Assembly: GCF_003121625.1 (NCBI RefSeq)
Contig: NZ_QDDJ01000005.1
Span: 124,001 to 188,000 of the forward strand
Reading direction: 5' to 3'
Origin: Ornithinimicrobium cavernae
GTDB taxonomy: Bacteria > Actinomycetota > Actinomycetes > Actinomycetales > Dermatophilaceae
DNA length: 64,000 nt
A program made the translations under genes and the position numbers. Below, piece by piece: positions 33,937 to 44,770 of the stretch. The notes under the pieces were generated by a model. That model did no database searches and was not told the origin of the DNA. It was given only the letters and a program-made list of their open reading frames with translations. Numbering within the stretch: the stretch's first letter is position 1; the number at the start of each line of letters is the position of its first letter.

Positions 33937-34527
33937 ATGACGACGGATGCGCAGAGGCCCGGGGCGAGTGAGCGCGAGACGCTCGTCGAGATCTATGACG
34001 ACCAGCGGCACAACCTGCTGATCGCGATGCGTGGCCTGAGCGAGGAGCAGGCCCGCACCCGCAGCACCTCGAGCCAGCTGACGCTCGGAGGCCTGCTCAA
34101 GCACGTCACGCTCAACGAGCAGGGATGGCTCAGGACCATCACGGAGGCGGACCCGGACGCCGAGTTCGACATGGCCGCCGCCGAGCACGCCTACGAGCTC
34201 ACCGAGGGGGAGACGTTCCAGCAGTGGCTGGAGGAGTTCGCGGCCCAGGCCGCGCGGACCAATGCCTTCATCCGCGAGGTGCCTGACCTGGAGGCGCTGA
34301 TCCCGCTGCCCAGGGCGCCGTGGGCGCCCGACCCGGGACACCAGAGCGTCCGCCGGATCCTGCTGCACATGTTCCGCGAGACGGCGCACCACAGCGGGCA
34401 CGCGGACATCATCCGGGAGGAGCTGGACGGCGCCAGCACGACGATGACCATGGCGCGCGACGCAGGGATGTTTGACCAGGACGCAGGGATGTCTGACCAG
34501 GAGCGAGCACAGGAGCGCGACGGATAG
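33937..34527 (+). CDS. DinB-family protein
   Basis: A 196-residue four-helix-bundle protein of the DinB/YfiT superfamily. The metal-binding histidines appear as LLKHVTLNEQGWL (about residue 53) and TAHHSGHADIIREEL (about 160-164), the usual three-His arrangement. Family members act as thiol-dependent transferases or hydrolases; the substrate is unknown. ATG 33937 has TACCGT 6 bases before it. The C-terminus has a short repeat (ARDAGMFDQDAGMSDQ). Confidence 0.85.
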   Translation: MTTDAQRPGASERETLVEIYDDQRHNLLIAMRGLSEEQARTRSTSSQLTLGGLLKHVTLNEQGWLRTITEADPDAEFDMAAAEHAYELTEGETFQQWLEEFAAQAARTNAFIREVPDLEALIPLPRAPWAPDPGHQSVRRILLHMFRETAHHSGHADIIREELDGASTTMTMARDAGMFDQDAGMSDQERAQERDG

Positions 34528-34549
34528 GTCGGTGCAGAGACGCGGCCGG

Positions 34550-35476
34550 CTATACCGCGGGTCGCGGTGCGCTGAGGCTCTCCACCACAGGGGGTGCCTG
34601 CACGGCAAACGGGTCGTGGCGCCGCACTGTGGGACCCGGCCGCAACCGCGGCGACGTGGTGTAGAGCCTGGTCAGTTCGGCCTCGGCCGCTGACGCGCCG
34701 GCATCGGCAGCCACCGTCAGCGCGGCGACCCGGTCGGTGAGCGCCACCGTCTCCGGGGACAGCTGCTCCCCGGGTGCCGCCATGCCTCCCCAGGCGTCCC
34801 ACAGCAGGAGCTCGTCGCCGTGCCGGTGAGCGACGTCCCGCAGGACGTAGTTCTGGATGAACCAGGGCCCGCGCACCGGGCTGTTCGGGCAGGCTCCGAA
34901 CTCCTGGGCGTCCAGGTCGCCAGCCCGCCACCCGCGCCAGGCCTCCGCGGCGGTGATGAAGGGCGACTCCAGCCCGAACGGCATGTCCATCGGCGTCTCC
35001 AGGGTCCCGCGCGGCCCGGTCAGCTCCGGGTCGAACCGCACCCACCGACCACCGCCGGCGGGCAGTCTGGCCTCGACGACGACGTGGTCGTGACAGAAGC
35101 CCGGGTTGAGATAGCGAGCAAAGCCGACCCGCCCCCGAGCGGCGATCCCGTGCTGCCGCAGCACCGCGCAGGCGAAGAGGGCGTGGTCGCGGCAGCAGCC
35201 CTGGACGCGCTCGGTCAGTTCGCGATGCTCCGCGAGTCTGGAGCCGTGACGCTCCTGGTCGCGGTCGAGGGTGCGCACGAGCCACCGTCCGTGGATGTCC
35301 GAGCGAGTATGCGGCGGCAGCACAGCCTGGTCCTCGCGATAGTGGACGATGAGGTTGCGCGCTGCTGCGGACACGCTCTCGACGTCGGGGTCGACCGCCG
35401 CGAGGAGGTGCCCCCACGGGCCCGGATCGCTGTAGCGGGTGTGGCGGGAGGGCCGGAACGGTTCTGTCTCGGTCAT
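34550..35476 (-). CDS. Transglutaminase-like domain protein
   Basis: A 308-residue cytosolic protein with a transglutaminase/papain-like core. The catalytic Cys is in RVQGCCRDHALFACAVLRQH (about residues 85-104), His in NPGFCHDHVVVEARL (about 125) and Asp in RWVRFDPELTG (about 145). No signal peptide is visible. Such proteins act as proteases, cross-linking enzymes or peptide amidases; the role here is unknown. ATG 35476 gives MTETEPF; a start five codons upstream is possible. Confidence 0.8.
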   Translation of the reverse strand: MTETEPFRPSRHTRYSDPGPWGHLLAAVDPDVESVSAAARNLIVHYREDQAVLPPHTRSDIHGRWLVRTLDRDQERHGSRLAEHRELTERVQGCCRDHALFACAVLRQHGIAARGRVGFARYLNPGFCHDHVVVEARLPAGGGRWVRFDPELTGPRGTLETPMDMPFGLESPFITAAEAWRGWRAGDLDAQEFGACPNSPVRGPWFIQNYVLRDVAHRHGDELLLWDAWGGMAAPGEQLSPETVALTDRVAALTVAADAGASAAEAELTRLYTTSPRLRPGPTVRRHDPFAVQAPPVVESLSAPRPAV

Positions 35477-35544
35477 GACTGCAGCGTGCACCCTGCCCCA
35501 GGGGCAGGGTCAACACGACTGCGCGCGGGCTCGTGCCGTGCCGC

Positions 35545-36105
35545 TCAGCGGGTGCGGTAGCGGGCGTAGATCAGCCCGCTGTCGAAGGCCCGCTGCTCCA
35601 CCAGCTCAAGTTCGAGACGGACGCCCTCCGGGAAGAACCGCTTGCCGCCGCCGACCGCGGTCGAGGTCATGAACAGGTGGTACTCGTCCACCAGGCCGGC
35701 CCGGACCGCCTGGGCAGCGAGGGTCGGTCCGTCGACGGTGAGGTCGTGGTCGGACTCGGACTTGAGTGCGCGCACCTTCTCCGGGTCGAAGCTTCGCTCG
35801 ATCCTGGTCCGCGCGCTGGCCACCGTCTCCAGCGTCGTGGAGTAGACGACCTTGTCCGCGGCCTGCCAGTCGTCGGCGTACTGACGGACGTGCGGCGGAA
35901 GGTCGGGCGCGGTGTGGGCCGTCTCCCAGTAGACCATCGTCTCGTACATCCGTCGCCCATAGAGGTAGGTGCCGACGGGCCGGAAGAGGTCATTGATGAA
36001 GGTGTGCACCTCGGGGTCATCGGCGGCTCCCGTGCCGAGGTCTCCCTCCGCGGCCTCGGCATAGCCGTCGAGTGAGGTGATCATCGAGCAGATGAGCTGG
36101 CCCAT
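35545..36105 (-). CDS. Dihydrofolate-reductase-family (RibD C-terminal-like) protein
   Basis: A 186-residue protein matching the RibD_C/DHFR-like family: MGQLICSMITSLDGYAEAAE at the start, TYLYGRRMYETMVYWETAH (about residues 46-64), LTVDGPTLAAQAVRAGLVDE and the end GLIYARYR. It probably binds NADPH, but true DHFR or RibD activity is not implied. ATG 36105 has GGAAGG upstream. It follows the MerR gene on the same strand with a 67-base gap and may be part of that regulator's unit. Confidence 0.82.
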   Translation of the reverse strand: MGQLICSMITSLDGYAEAAEGDLGTGAADDPEVHTFINDLFRPVGTYLYGRRMYETMVYWETAHTAPDLPPHVRQYADDWQAADKVVYSTTLETVASARTRIERSFDPEKVRALKSESDHDLTVDGPTLAAQAVRAGLVDEYHLFMTSTAVGGGKRFFPEGVRLELELVEQRAFDSGLIYARYRTR

Positions 36106-36172
36106 GTGTTTCCTTCCGGTCGACTGCGGCTGTTCGCAGTGCTGGAACTGGGACCGCCGTGGGTGCCAGAAG

Positions 36173-37045
36173 TCATCGGGTCCTGGTGCCACGGGTCCCG
36201 GTGCCACGGGTCCCGGCGGGGCGGTAGGGGCGCACGATCTCGGCAACGGGACCGGCGTCTGGTCGCTCGTCCCAGGGGACCGGATAGATCTCACGGGGTG
36301 GTCCATCCGGTCGACCGTGCTCACCGATCCACTGCTCCACGGTGGCATAGGCGTCCAGGATCGGGGGATACCGACACTGTTCCGCGGTCAGCGCGACGAC
36401 CGCCTCCCGGCGTGAGGGCTCGACCCGGAGCACGATCCTGCGCGATGGTGTGACCTCGCCCTCGTAGGGGACACAGACCTCGATGGGGCCGTCGCTGTCC
36501 GGGGTGACGACACCGTGGTACAGCACCCAGTGCTCAGGCCCGTGCACAGCCCCGGCTTGCTGCAGGTGCTCGCGCACGTGGGTCCGCAACTCGATGATCG
36601 TCTGCACCAGGGCCTGCTGACTGACGTGCGCGGTGATGCTGGCCAGGGTCCGCTCGGGCGCGTGTCGCAGGTGCACCGGGAAGGCCGGCCGGGGACGCTC
36701 GAGCAGGGCGTCCCGCAGGTAGGCCACGATGCCGGCCCGCTGGGCGGTCTCCTCCTCCTGCGCAGACCACCACTGCCCGAGCAGGAGGGCCGCCTCCGCA
36801 TCCTCGGCCCGGGTGAGCACCCGGATCCGGGCCAGCGGCATGCCCGCCTGGCGTAGCAGGCCGATCCGTCGGGCGTGGTCGACCTGACCCGGCGCGTAGT
36901 AGCGGTAGCCAGAGCTCGGGTCCACCTCAGCCGGCGTCAGCAGGCCGGAGGCGTCGTAGAGCCGCAGCGCCTTGGTGGACAACCCGGTGGCCCGAGCGAA
37001 CGCACCACTGGTCAGCCGTCCGTCTGCCCCCGGTCTGGTGCCCAC
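36173..37045 (-). CDS. MerR-family regulator with GyrI-like effector domain
   Basis: A 290-residue protein: N-terminal MerR helix-turn-helix (TSGAFARATGLSTKALRLYD, about residues 12-31, then SSGYRYYAPGQVDHARRIG), a linker helix, and a C-terminal GyrI/SOUL-like domain (ITAHVSQQALVQTIIELRTH; CVPYEGEV) that binds small drugs in BmrR-like proteins. The last residues are a repeated TRGTG pattern from two tandem 15-bp units near 36186-36215. The likely target is the adjacent DHFR-like gene, which is inference. Confidence 0.82.
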   Translation of the reverse strand: MGTRPGADGRLTSGAFARATGLSTKALRLYDASGLLTPAEVDPSSGYRYYAPGQVDHARRIGLLRQAGMPLARIRVLTRAEDAEAALLLGQWWSAQEEETAQRAGIVAYLRDALLERPRPAFPVHLRHAPERTLASITAHVSQQALVQTIIELRTHVREHLQQAGAVHGPEHWVLYHGVVTPDSDGPIEVCVPYEGEVTPSRRIVLRVEPSRREAVVALTAEQCRYPPILDAYATVEQWIGEHGRPDGPPREIYPVPWDERPDAGPVAEIVRPYRPAGTRGTGTRGTRTR

Positions 37046-37048
37046 AGC

Positions 37049-38734
37049 TCAGAGCTTGCCAAGGACCGCCTGCCGCAGTGTGTCCAGTCCGACGCCACCG
37101 ATGTCCAGGGCGCGTCGGTGGAACGCCTTCAGGTCGAAGGCGTCGCCCTCGGCCTCGCGGACCTGGTCGCGCAGCCCCAGCCACAGCCGCTCGCCGATCT
37201 TGTAGGCCGGCGCCTGTCCCGGCCAGCCCAGGTAGCGGTCCAGCTCGAACCGGGCAAAGCCCTCGTCCATGTTGGTGTGGTTGTTGAGGAACTCCCACGC
37301 CTTGTCATAGGTCCACTCACCCCCGCCGACCTCCTCGGGCGCCTCGAAGCCGCAGTGGATGCCGATGTCCAGCACCACGCGGGTCGCCCGCAGCGCCTGG
37401 CCGTCGAGCAGGCCCATCCGGTTGCCCGGGTCGTCCATGTAGCCCAGGTCGGCCATCAGCCACTCGGCATATAGCGCCCAGCCCTCGCCGTGACCGGAGG
37501 TCCACGAGGCCAGCCGGCGCCACCGGTTGAGCAGCTCGCCGCGGTAGACCGTCTGCCCGATCTGGAGGTGGTGGCCCGGGACGCCCTCGTGGTAGACGGT
37601 CGTCAGCTCGCGCCACGTGGTGAAGTCGGTGACGCCCTTGGGCACCGACCACCACATGCGGCCCGGCCGTGAGAAGTCCTCGCTCGGCCCCGTGTAGTAG
37701 ACGCCGCCGGTCTGGCTGGGCGCGATCATGCACTCGATCCGGCGGACCGGCTCGGGCACGTCGAAGTGCGTGTCGGCCAGGTTGGCGACCGCCTCGTCGG
37801 CCGTGGTCTGCATCCACTCGCGCAGGGCGTCGGTGCCCTTGATCTGGTAGCGCGGGTCGTCGTCGAGGACCGCGATGGCCTCCTTGACCGTCGACCCCGG
37901 CCGGATGGCCTGCGCCGTCTCCAGCATCATCGCGTCGATCCGCGCCACCTCCTCCAGGCCCCACGCGTAGGTCTCCGCGAGGTCGATCTCCGCCCCGAGG
38001 AAGCTGCGGGAGGCGAGCCGGTAACGCTCGACACCCGCCGCGTCCGACTCCGGCGCCTGCGGCAGCAGCTCGTCCGTCAGATAGCTGGCCAGCGTGCCGA
38101 AGGCCCCCTTGGCGTCCTCGACGGCCGCCGCGAGCTCCGCGCGCAGCTCCTCGGACTGGCCCTGCGCCTCGGTGAGCAGCGCCCCGTAGGTGGACGCCTC
38201 CCCGGCCTGGTCAGCACACTGCTCGGCCACCTTCTCGACCTGGCGGCGGGGCGAGACCTGGCCGCGCCCGGCAGAGAAGGCCAGCGCTCCCGCATACTGC
38301 TCCAGGGCCGGGCCCACGGCCCGCAGGCGACGGGTGATCACACCCCAGTCCTCGGCGGTCTCCTTGGGCATGATGTCGAAGATGTCGCGGACGGACTGCA
38401 CCGGGCAGGCGATCACGTTGAGCTCGACCGGGTCCGTGCCGGCCAGCACCCGCTCGAGGACCTCGACCTCCAGCGAGAGACGCTCACGCAGCGCCGCGAG
38501 CGTCACCCGGTCCACGTCGTCCTCGACCGGGACGCCCTCCAGCGTGGCGAGCGTCCGGCCGTTGAGGTCGACGAGCGCCTGCAGCCCCGTGGTGGACAGG
38601 TCGTCGATCTCGTCGGTGCGCCCCGGCACACCCAGATAGGTCGCGGTCATCGGACTCAGATCGATGCCCGCCTGGAGGTGCTCCTCGGCGATCCGGTCGA
38701 TGGCGGTGGGGGGACGGCTGGTGGTGTCGGTCAC
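37049..38734 (-). CDS. DUF885-family putative metallo-carboxypeptidase
   Basis: A 561-residue protein. The active-site signature TVYHEGVPGHHLQIGQ (about residues 380-395) and SGHGEGWALYAEWLMADLGY (about 413-432) give the HExxxHH-like zinc ligands and the catalytic-type Glu. DUF885 proteins are predicted peptidases related to oligopeptidases. No signal peptide is present. GTG 38734 has TAGCGT 6 bases upstream, so the mRNA is probably leaderless. It overlaps no neighbour; the MerR gene begins 3 bases downstream. Confidence 0.87.
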   Translation of the reverse strand: MTDTTSRPPTAIDRIAEEHLQAGIDLSPMTATYLGVPGRTDEIDDLSTTGLQALVDLNGRTLATLEGVPVEDDVDRVTLAALRERLSLEVEVLERVLAGTDPVELNVIACPVQSVRDIFDIMPKETAEDWGVITRRLRAVGPALEQYAGALAFSAGRGQVSPRRQVEKVAEQCADQAGEASTYGALLTEAQGQSEELRAELAAAVEDAKGAFGTLASYLTDELLPQAPESDAAGVERYRLASRSFLGAEIDLAETYAWGLEEVARIDAMMLETAQAIRPGSTVKEAIAVLDDDPRYQIKGTDALREWMQTTADEAVANLADTHFDVPEPVRRIECMIAPSQTGGVYYTGPSEDFSRPGRMWWSVPKGVTDFTTWRELTTVYHEGVPGHHLQIGQTVYRGELLNRWRRLASWTSGHGEGWALYAEWLMADLGYMDDPGNRMGLLDGQALRATRVVLDIGIHCGFEAPEEVGGGEWTYDKAWEFLNNHTNMDEGFARFELDRYLGWPGQAPAYKIGERLWLGLRDQVREAEGDAFDLKAFHRRALDIGGVGLDTLRQAVLGKL

Positions 38735-38791
38735 GGGTCGACGCTATCCCAGCGGGGCCGTGCGGGCAGCGAATTTCGTTACGTTGGCGCC

Positions 38792-39217
38792 ATGGCCCTC
38801 ACCGACGCGCACCGCGAGTTCCTGACCGCCCACGACCTGGCCACGCTGGCCACGCTCAAACGGGACGGCCGACCGCAGCTGTCCCAGGTCGGCTACCACT
38901 TCGACGCCGGCACCGATACGTTCCGTGTCTCGGTCACGGGGGACCGGGCCAAGACGAGGAACCTGGGGCGCGACCCCCGCGCGACCTTGATGGTGGCCGG
39001 CGGTCGCTGGGAGTACCTCGTGGTCGACGGCGACGCCGCCCTCGGCAGGGTGACCACCGACCCGCAGGACGCGGCGGCTGACGCACTCGTGGACCTCTAC
39101 CGCACGCTCTCGGGGGAGCACCCGGACTGGGAGGAGTTCCGCACGGCGATGGTGGCCGAGCAGCGCCTGGTGCTGTCGGTGACCGCCACGCACGCCTACG
39201 GCATCCTCCCGTCCTGA
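38792..39217 (+). CDS. PPOX-class F420-dependent oxidoreductase
   Basis: A 141-residue split-barrel protein: HREFLTAHDLATLATLKRDG, RPQLSQVGYHFDAGTDTFRV (about residues 27-46), the cofactor-phosphate segment VTGDRAKTRNLGRDPRATLM, and WEYLVVDGDAALGRVTTDP. This is the F420-binding subgroup of the pyridoxamine-phosphate-oxidase fold. The substrate is unknown. TACGTT lies 6 bases before ATG 38792. The partner F420-type enzyme at 11.9 kb supports F420 use in this organism. Confidence 0.87.
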   Translation: MALTDAHREFLTAHDLATLATLKRDGRPQLSQVGYHFDAGTDTFRVSVTGDRAKTRNLGRDPRATLMVAGGRWEYLVVDGDAALGRVTTDPQDAAADALVDLYRTLSGEHPDWEEFRTAMVAEQRLVLSVTATHAYGILPS

Positions 39218-39247
39218 CGCGGTGGGCGGCCGCGTACGGTGGCGGCC

Positions 39248-39949
39248 ATGCAGAACCAGCCCCGTGTCCTGTCCGTGAACGTCGGAAAGGCCGTGGTGAC
39301 GGAGCACACCAGTGCACCGACGGGGACCACCGGGATCGACAAGTATGCCGTCAGCTCGCTGACCGTGCGGGCGCCGGGACCGAAGGCGGGTGGCCTGGGC
39401 AGCGGTGTGGTCGGGGACCACATCGGGGACCGCCGGTTCCACGGTGGTGACAACAAGGCGGTGTACCTGTTCGCCCGCGAGGAGCTGGACTGGTGGGAGT
39501 CCGAGCTGGGGCGGTCGCTGCGCTCAGGGATCTTCGGGGAGAACGTCACCACGACCGGTCTGGACGTCGACGGGCTCGTCGTGGGCACCCGGCTCGTGTT
39601 CGGCGACCTTGCCGGCCCGGGCGCGGCACTGACGGTCGCGGGTCCCCGTATCCCGTGCCGTACCTTCGCCGGGCACCTGGGGGAGCGGCAGTGGATCAAG
39701 CGGTTCACGGTCCGCGGGCTGACCGGTGCCTACTGCTCGGTGGAGCTCCCGGGCGAGATCTTCACCGGCGATCCCGTGACGGTTCTCGACGTCCCGGACC
39801 ACGGGATCACCGTGCCCCGGCTGTTCCGGGCGCTCACCGGTGACCTCGAGCTGGCCGAGCAGGTGATCGCCTCCGGTGCCCTCGCCGGGCCCGACCTGGC
39901 TCAGCTGGCCGAGTCCTTCGAGCGCCGCACGGGCCGCCGACCCGCCTGA
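39248..39949 (+). CDS. MOSC-domain protein (YiiM-like)
   Basis: A 233-residue MOSC protein. It has VLSVNVGKAVVTEH at the start, the GDRRFHGGDNKAVYLFARE metal/sulfur-handling segment (about residues 59-77), FGENVTTTGLDVDGLVVGTR, and the conserved cysteine in AGPRIPCRTFAGHL (about 137). MOSC proteins move sulfur or reduce N-hydroxylated compounds with Mo cofactor. ATG 39248 has TACGGT 7 bases upstream; an in-frame start at 39239 is less likely. Confidence 0.88.
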   Translation: MQNQPRVLSVNVGKAVVTEHTSAPTGTTGIDKYAVSSLTVRAPGPKAGGLGSGVVGDHIGDRRFHGGDNKAVYLFAREELDWWESELGRSLRSGIFGENVTTTGLDVDGLVVGTRLVFGDLAGPGAALTVAGPRIPCRTFAGHLGERQWIKRFTVRGLTGAYCSVELPGEIFTGDPVTVLDVPDHGITVPRLFRALTGDLELAEQVIASGALAGPDLAQLAESFERRTGRRPA

Positions 39950-40047
39950 GCCGACCCCGCGAGGTGGCGTGTGCAGGATGCCGGCACGTGGAGGGGCCGT
40001 GCACGTAGGGTGAGTCAGGCCAGGCTCAGTGGCTCAGGACGCCCGCC

Positions 40048-40271
40048 TCAGTGGGGCAGGCCAGAGGCGCGCCAGGCCCCGGGGCCGGGAGCGACCCTGC
40101 TCCCGGGGACGCGTGAGGCGTCGCTCCAGAGCGACCGGCGAGGGGACGGCGCAGCGCCACCGTTCCCACCCGCGGAGGCCGCGGTGAGGACGGCCACCAG
40201 CACCGCGATCTCCTCGGGTGTGGCCTTGCCGGAGACGACCCTGAGGGTCGGCGTGGACGTCTGCTCGGTGC

Positions 40272-40275
<4 letters not shown>
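40048..40275 (-). CDS. accE: Acyl-CoA carboxylase epsilon subunit
   Basis: A 75-residue protein beginning with the conserved [20 protein letters not shown] stretch (about residues 11-30) and ending in a Trp/Ser-rich region ([11 protein letters not shown]). This is the epsilon subunit that stabilises actinobacterial acyl-CoA carboxylase complexes. Its GTG overlaps the beta-subunit stop as GTGA, so the two are coupled. Small size and low complexity make the call depend partly on this context. Confidence 0.85.
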
Positions 40276-41879
<1,604 letters not shown>

Positions 41880-41903
41880 GGGGGACAACCTATCCCGCGG
41901 GCG

Positions 41904-43052
41904 TCAGTGGAACCGGCGCGGGTCGAGGAAGCTCGTGTCCGTGAACAGCTCCTCACCGCTCACCCACTGCGCGGCGAGCTCTCCCAGCGCGGACGCGTGC
42001 TTGAACGAGTGGCCTGAGCAGCCTCCGGCAACGACGACGCGGCCCGTGTCGTCGGTGGGGCCGACCACGAACTGACCGTCCGGGGTGTGTGCCATGACGC
42101 AGGTGACCTGCTCGGCCGGCTCGGGCTCCAGGTCGTCGAAGGTCGCCGCCACCAGGTCGCGGATGTGGTCGGTGTCGCCCGGGTGGATCTCCCGGTCGAT
42201 GGCGTCGGGGTCGTCGGCGTCAAAGGGCCCGTCGAACTCGTCACCGACCTTGGCCAGGTCGCCGGGCAGCGCGCCGTGCCCCCACATCCACTCCGTGGTC
42301 CCCGGGGCGCTGCGGATGAAGACGGGGAGCCGGTCCAGGCCGGCCTCGTGGCCGTCACGGGCGCGGAACCAGGTCATCACGTAGCGGTGGGGTGTCAGCG
42401 GCAGGCCGGGGACGAACCCCGCCAGCCAGGGGCCGGCGGCGAGGACGACCCGGTCGGCCCGCAGGTCCCGGTCAGCCAGGCGGACGGTCACACCCCGGGC
42501 GTCGGCCTCGACGGACCTGACCCGTTCGCCGGTGATCACCTCGGCCCCGGCGGCGCGGGCCGCCTCGGTCGCGGCCACGATCGCGGCCTCGGGGCGCAGC
42601 ACGCCGCCGTCCGGGTCCCACACGCCGACGTCGCCGGGATCGAGACGGGCGTGGCCGGGAGCGCGCTCGGCGATCTGCTCCGGGGTGAGCCGCTCGACCG
42701 GCAGGTTGTGCTCGCGCGCAGCGGCCAGGGTGCCCTCGATGATGCGCGACCCCGGCGGCCCGATCATGATGCTGCCGGTCTCCAGGAGCAGCTCCTGACC
42801 GCTGAGCGCCGACAGCTCGCGCCACAGCTCACGGGCGCGGAGTGCGATGGGCACGAGGCCCGGGTGCTCGAGGCACGCGACCCGGAACAGTCGGGTCCTG
42901 CCGTGCGACCCGCCCCACGGGTGACCGGGCTCGTGCTGGTCGACGCCGATGACCCGGACCCCACGCTGGGCCAGCCGCCAGGCCGCGTTGGACCCGATGG
43001 CGCCCAGGCCCACCACGATGACGTCTGCGTGTCCACTCTCCCCATCGATCAC
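41904..43052 (-). CDS. FAD-dependent amine oxidase, SolA/MSOX family
   Basis: A 382-residue flavoprotein with the dinucleotide-binding start ADVIVVGLGAIGSNAAWRLA (about residues 9-28), the SHGRTRLFRVACLEHPG pocket and the C-terminal GGCSGHSFKHASALGELAAQ, where the cysteine can bind FAD covalently as in sarcosine oxidase. It probably oxidises an N-methyl amino acid. GTG 43052 has TAGCCT 6 bases upstream, so the transcript is likely leaderless. It diverges from birA. Confidence 0.87.
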   Translation of the reverse strand: MIDGESGHADVIVVGLGAIGSNAAWRLAQRGVRVIGVDQHEPGHPWGGSHGRTRLFRVACLEHPGLVPIALRARELWRELSALSGQELLLETGSIMIGPPGSRIIEGTLAAAREHNLPVERLTPEQIAERAPGHARLDPGDVGVWDPDGGVLRPEAAIVAATEAARAAGAEVITGERVRSVEADARGVTVRLADRDLRADRVVLAAGPWLAGFVPGLPLTPHRYVMTWFRARDGHEAGLDRLPVFIRSAPGTTEWMWGHGALPGDLAKVGDEFDGPFDADDPDAIDREIHPGDTDHIRDLVAATFDDLEPEPAEQVTCVMAHTPDGQFVVGPTDDTGRVVVAGGCSGHSFKHASALGELAAQWVSGEELFTDTSFLDPRRFH

Positions 43053-43142
43053 CCCCTCAGGCTAGGGGGCGGGCCGTCCCCGCACCATGGTCGGGAGCCG
43101 TGCCCTCGACGGGCACCGCGCGCGGCGTCCTAACCTGACCGG

Positions 43143-43901
43143 GTGACCCACCTGACCTGGGAGCGCCCGGAGTGGCTCCCGAGCACCGACTCCACCAATC
43201 TCCTGGCCGCCCGCGACCCGCGCCCGGGCCGGGTGGTCGTCGCCGACCACCAGAGCGGCGGCCTGGGACGTCGCGGTCGGACCTGGACCGCCCCGCCGGG
43301 CACCTCGGTCGCCATCAGTGTCGTGATCCCGGCGCCGGACCCGCGGCTGATCGGGTGGGTCCCCCTGGTCACCGGACTCGCCGTCGCACGGGCCCTGACG
43401 GACAGCCGGTATGCCGTGCCGGCCGTCCTCAAGTGGCCCAACGACGTCCTGGCGCAGGACGACGGTGAGTGGCGCAAGATCTGCGGGGTGCTCGCGCAGG
43501 CGCTGCCTGGCGGGGCTCACGGTCCGGTGGTCGTCGTCGGTGCGGGCATCAACATCGACCAGACCCGTGACCAACTGCCCGTGCCGACCGCGACGTCGTG
43601 GCGGCTCGCCCGGGGCGGTGAGCGGGGTGCGCTGCTGCCCGACGGCGCGCGCGAACAGCTCGTGACCGACTACCTGGACCGGCTCGCAGACCTGGTGAGC
43701 GACCTGGCTGCCGGCCGAGCCGCATACGTGGGACAGTGCTCGACCCTCGGTCAGCGGGTGCAGGTGCACCTGCCGGAGGGAGGCACCAGGACGGGCACGG
43801 CCGTCGACATCGACGACTCGGGTGCGCTGGTCGTCGAGGGGGAGGGACGGCGGACCGTCCACCTGGCGGGCGACGTCGTGCACGTCCGACCGGCTGGATA
43901 G
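43143..43901 (+). CDS. birA: Biotin-[acetyl-CoA-carboxylase] ligase
   Basis: A 252-residue group I biotin ligase without a DNA-binding domain. It has LPSTDSTNLLA, the HQSGGLGRRGRTWTAPPG (about residues 36-53, the GRGRxGR biotin-AMP loop) and LKWPNDVLAQDDGEWRKICG (about 97-116), then VVVGAGINIDQ. It would biotinylate the lysine of the alpha subunit at 16.5 kb. GTG 43143 has TAACCT 6 bases before it. The gene runs into an enoyl-CoA hydratase gene with a 9-base gap. Confidence 0.95.
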   Translation: MTHLTWERPEWLPSTDSTNLLAARDPRPGRVVVADHQSGGLGRRGRTWTAPPGTSVAISVVIPAPDPRLIGWVPLVTGLAVARALTDSRYAVPAVLKWPNDVLAQDDGEWRKICGVLAQALPGGAHGPVVVVGAGINIDQTRDQLPVPTATSWRLARGGERGALLPDGAREQLVTDYLDRLADLVSDLAAGRAAYVGQCSTLGQRVQVHLPEGGTRTGTAVDIDDSGALVVEGEGRRTVHLAGDVVHVRPAG

Positions 43902-43910
43902 CCTGGCGCC

Positions 43911-44723
43911 ATGAGCGACCAGGCAACGCACGACGACTCTCCGACCATGCTCCGGGTCACCCGCCACGGGGACGGCGGCCACGTCGTCGAGCTGGCCCTG
44001 GACCGACCGGAGGCGATGAACGCGATCTCCACCGCCTTCGCCGAGGAGATCGCCTCGACGACGGCCGCGCTGGCGGCCGACCGGACTGTCCGGGCCGTCG
44101 TGGTCACCTCCACACACCCCAAGGCGTTCTGCGTCGGCGCCGACCTCAAGGAGCGCAACTCCTTCACCGACGCCGACCTCATGCGGCAGCGGCCGATCAC
44201 GCAGCAGGCCTACGGCGGGGTGCTCGACCTGCCGGTGCCGGCGTTCGCGGCCGTCGAGGGGTTCGCGCTCGGCGGCGGCCTGGAGATCGCGCTGTCCTGC
44301 GACGTGATCATCGCCGGCGAGGGTGCCCTCGTCGGACTGCCGGAGGTCTCGGTCGGTGTCATCCCGGGCGGAGGCGGCACGCAGCTGCTCACCCGGCGTG
44401 TCGGATGGTCGAGGGCGGCCAAGGCGATCTTCACCGCGGCCAAGATGCCCGCGAGGGAGGCCTTCGAGCTCGGGATCCTCGACGAGCTCGTCGCCGCCGG
44501 GACCGCGCGTGACCGGGCACTGGAGCTGGCGGGCGTCGTGGCAGGTCACAGCCCGGTCGGCGTGCGCAACGCCAAGCGTGCGATGCGGCTGGGCGCCGGC
44601 CTCGACCTGCAGGCCGGCCTCCAGGTGGAGGACGCTGCCTGGAGAGCCACGGCGTTCTCGGCCGATCGGGCCGAGGGAGTGGCGGCGTTCGCGGAGAAGC
44701 GCACCCCCAACTGGCCCGGTTAG
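43911..44723 (+). CDS. Enoyl-CoA hydratase/isomerase
   Basis: A 270-residue crotonase-fold protein. The oxyanion strands are HPKAFCVGADLKERNSFTD (about residues 64-82) and FAAVEGFALGGGLEIALSCD (about 108-127), and the two catalytic-glutamate positions fall in ALVGLPEVSVGVIPGGGGT. It hydrates unsaturated acyl-CoA in fatty- or amino-acid breakdown. ATG 43911 has TAGCCT 6 bases before it although it follows birA closely, so it may have its own leaderless promoter. Confidence 0.92.
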   Translation: MSDQATHDDSPTMLRVTRHGDGGHVVELALDRPEAMNAISTAFAEEIASTTAALAADRTVRAVVVTSTHPKAFCVGADLKERNSFTDADLMRQRPITQQAYGGVLDLPVPAFAAVEGFALGGGLEIALSCDVIIAGEGALVGLPEVSVGVIPGGGGTQLLTRRVGWSRAAKAIFTAAKMPAREAFELGILDELVAAGTARDRALELAGVVAGHSPVGVRNAKRAMRLGAGLDLQAGLQVEDAAWRATAFSADRAEGVAAFAEKRTPNWPG

Positions 44724-44770
44724 GCCAGGGTGCCGGTGATTCGCGCCCGGGACTACGTATCATCAACCTC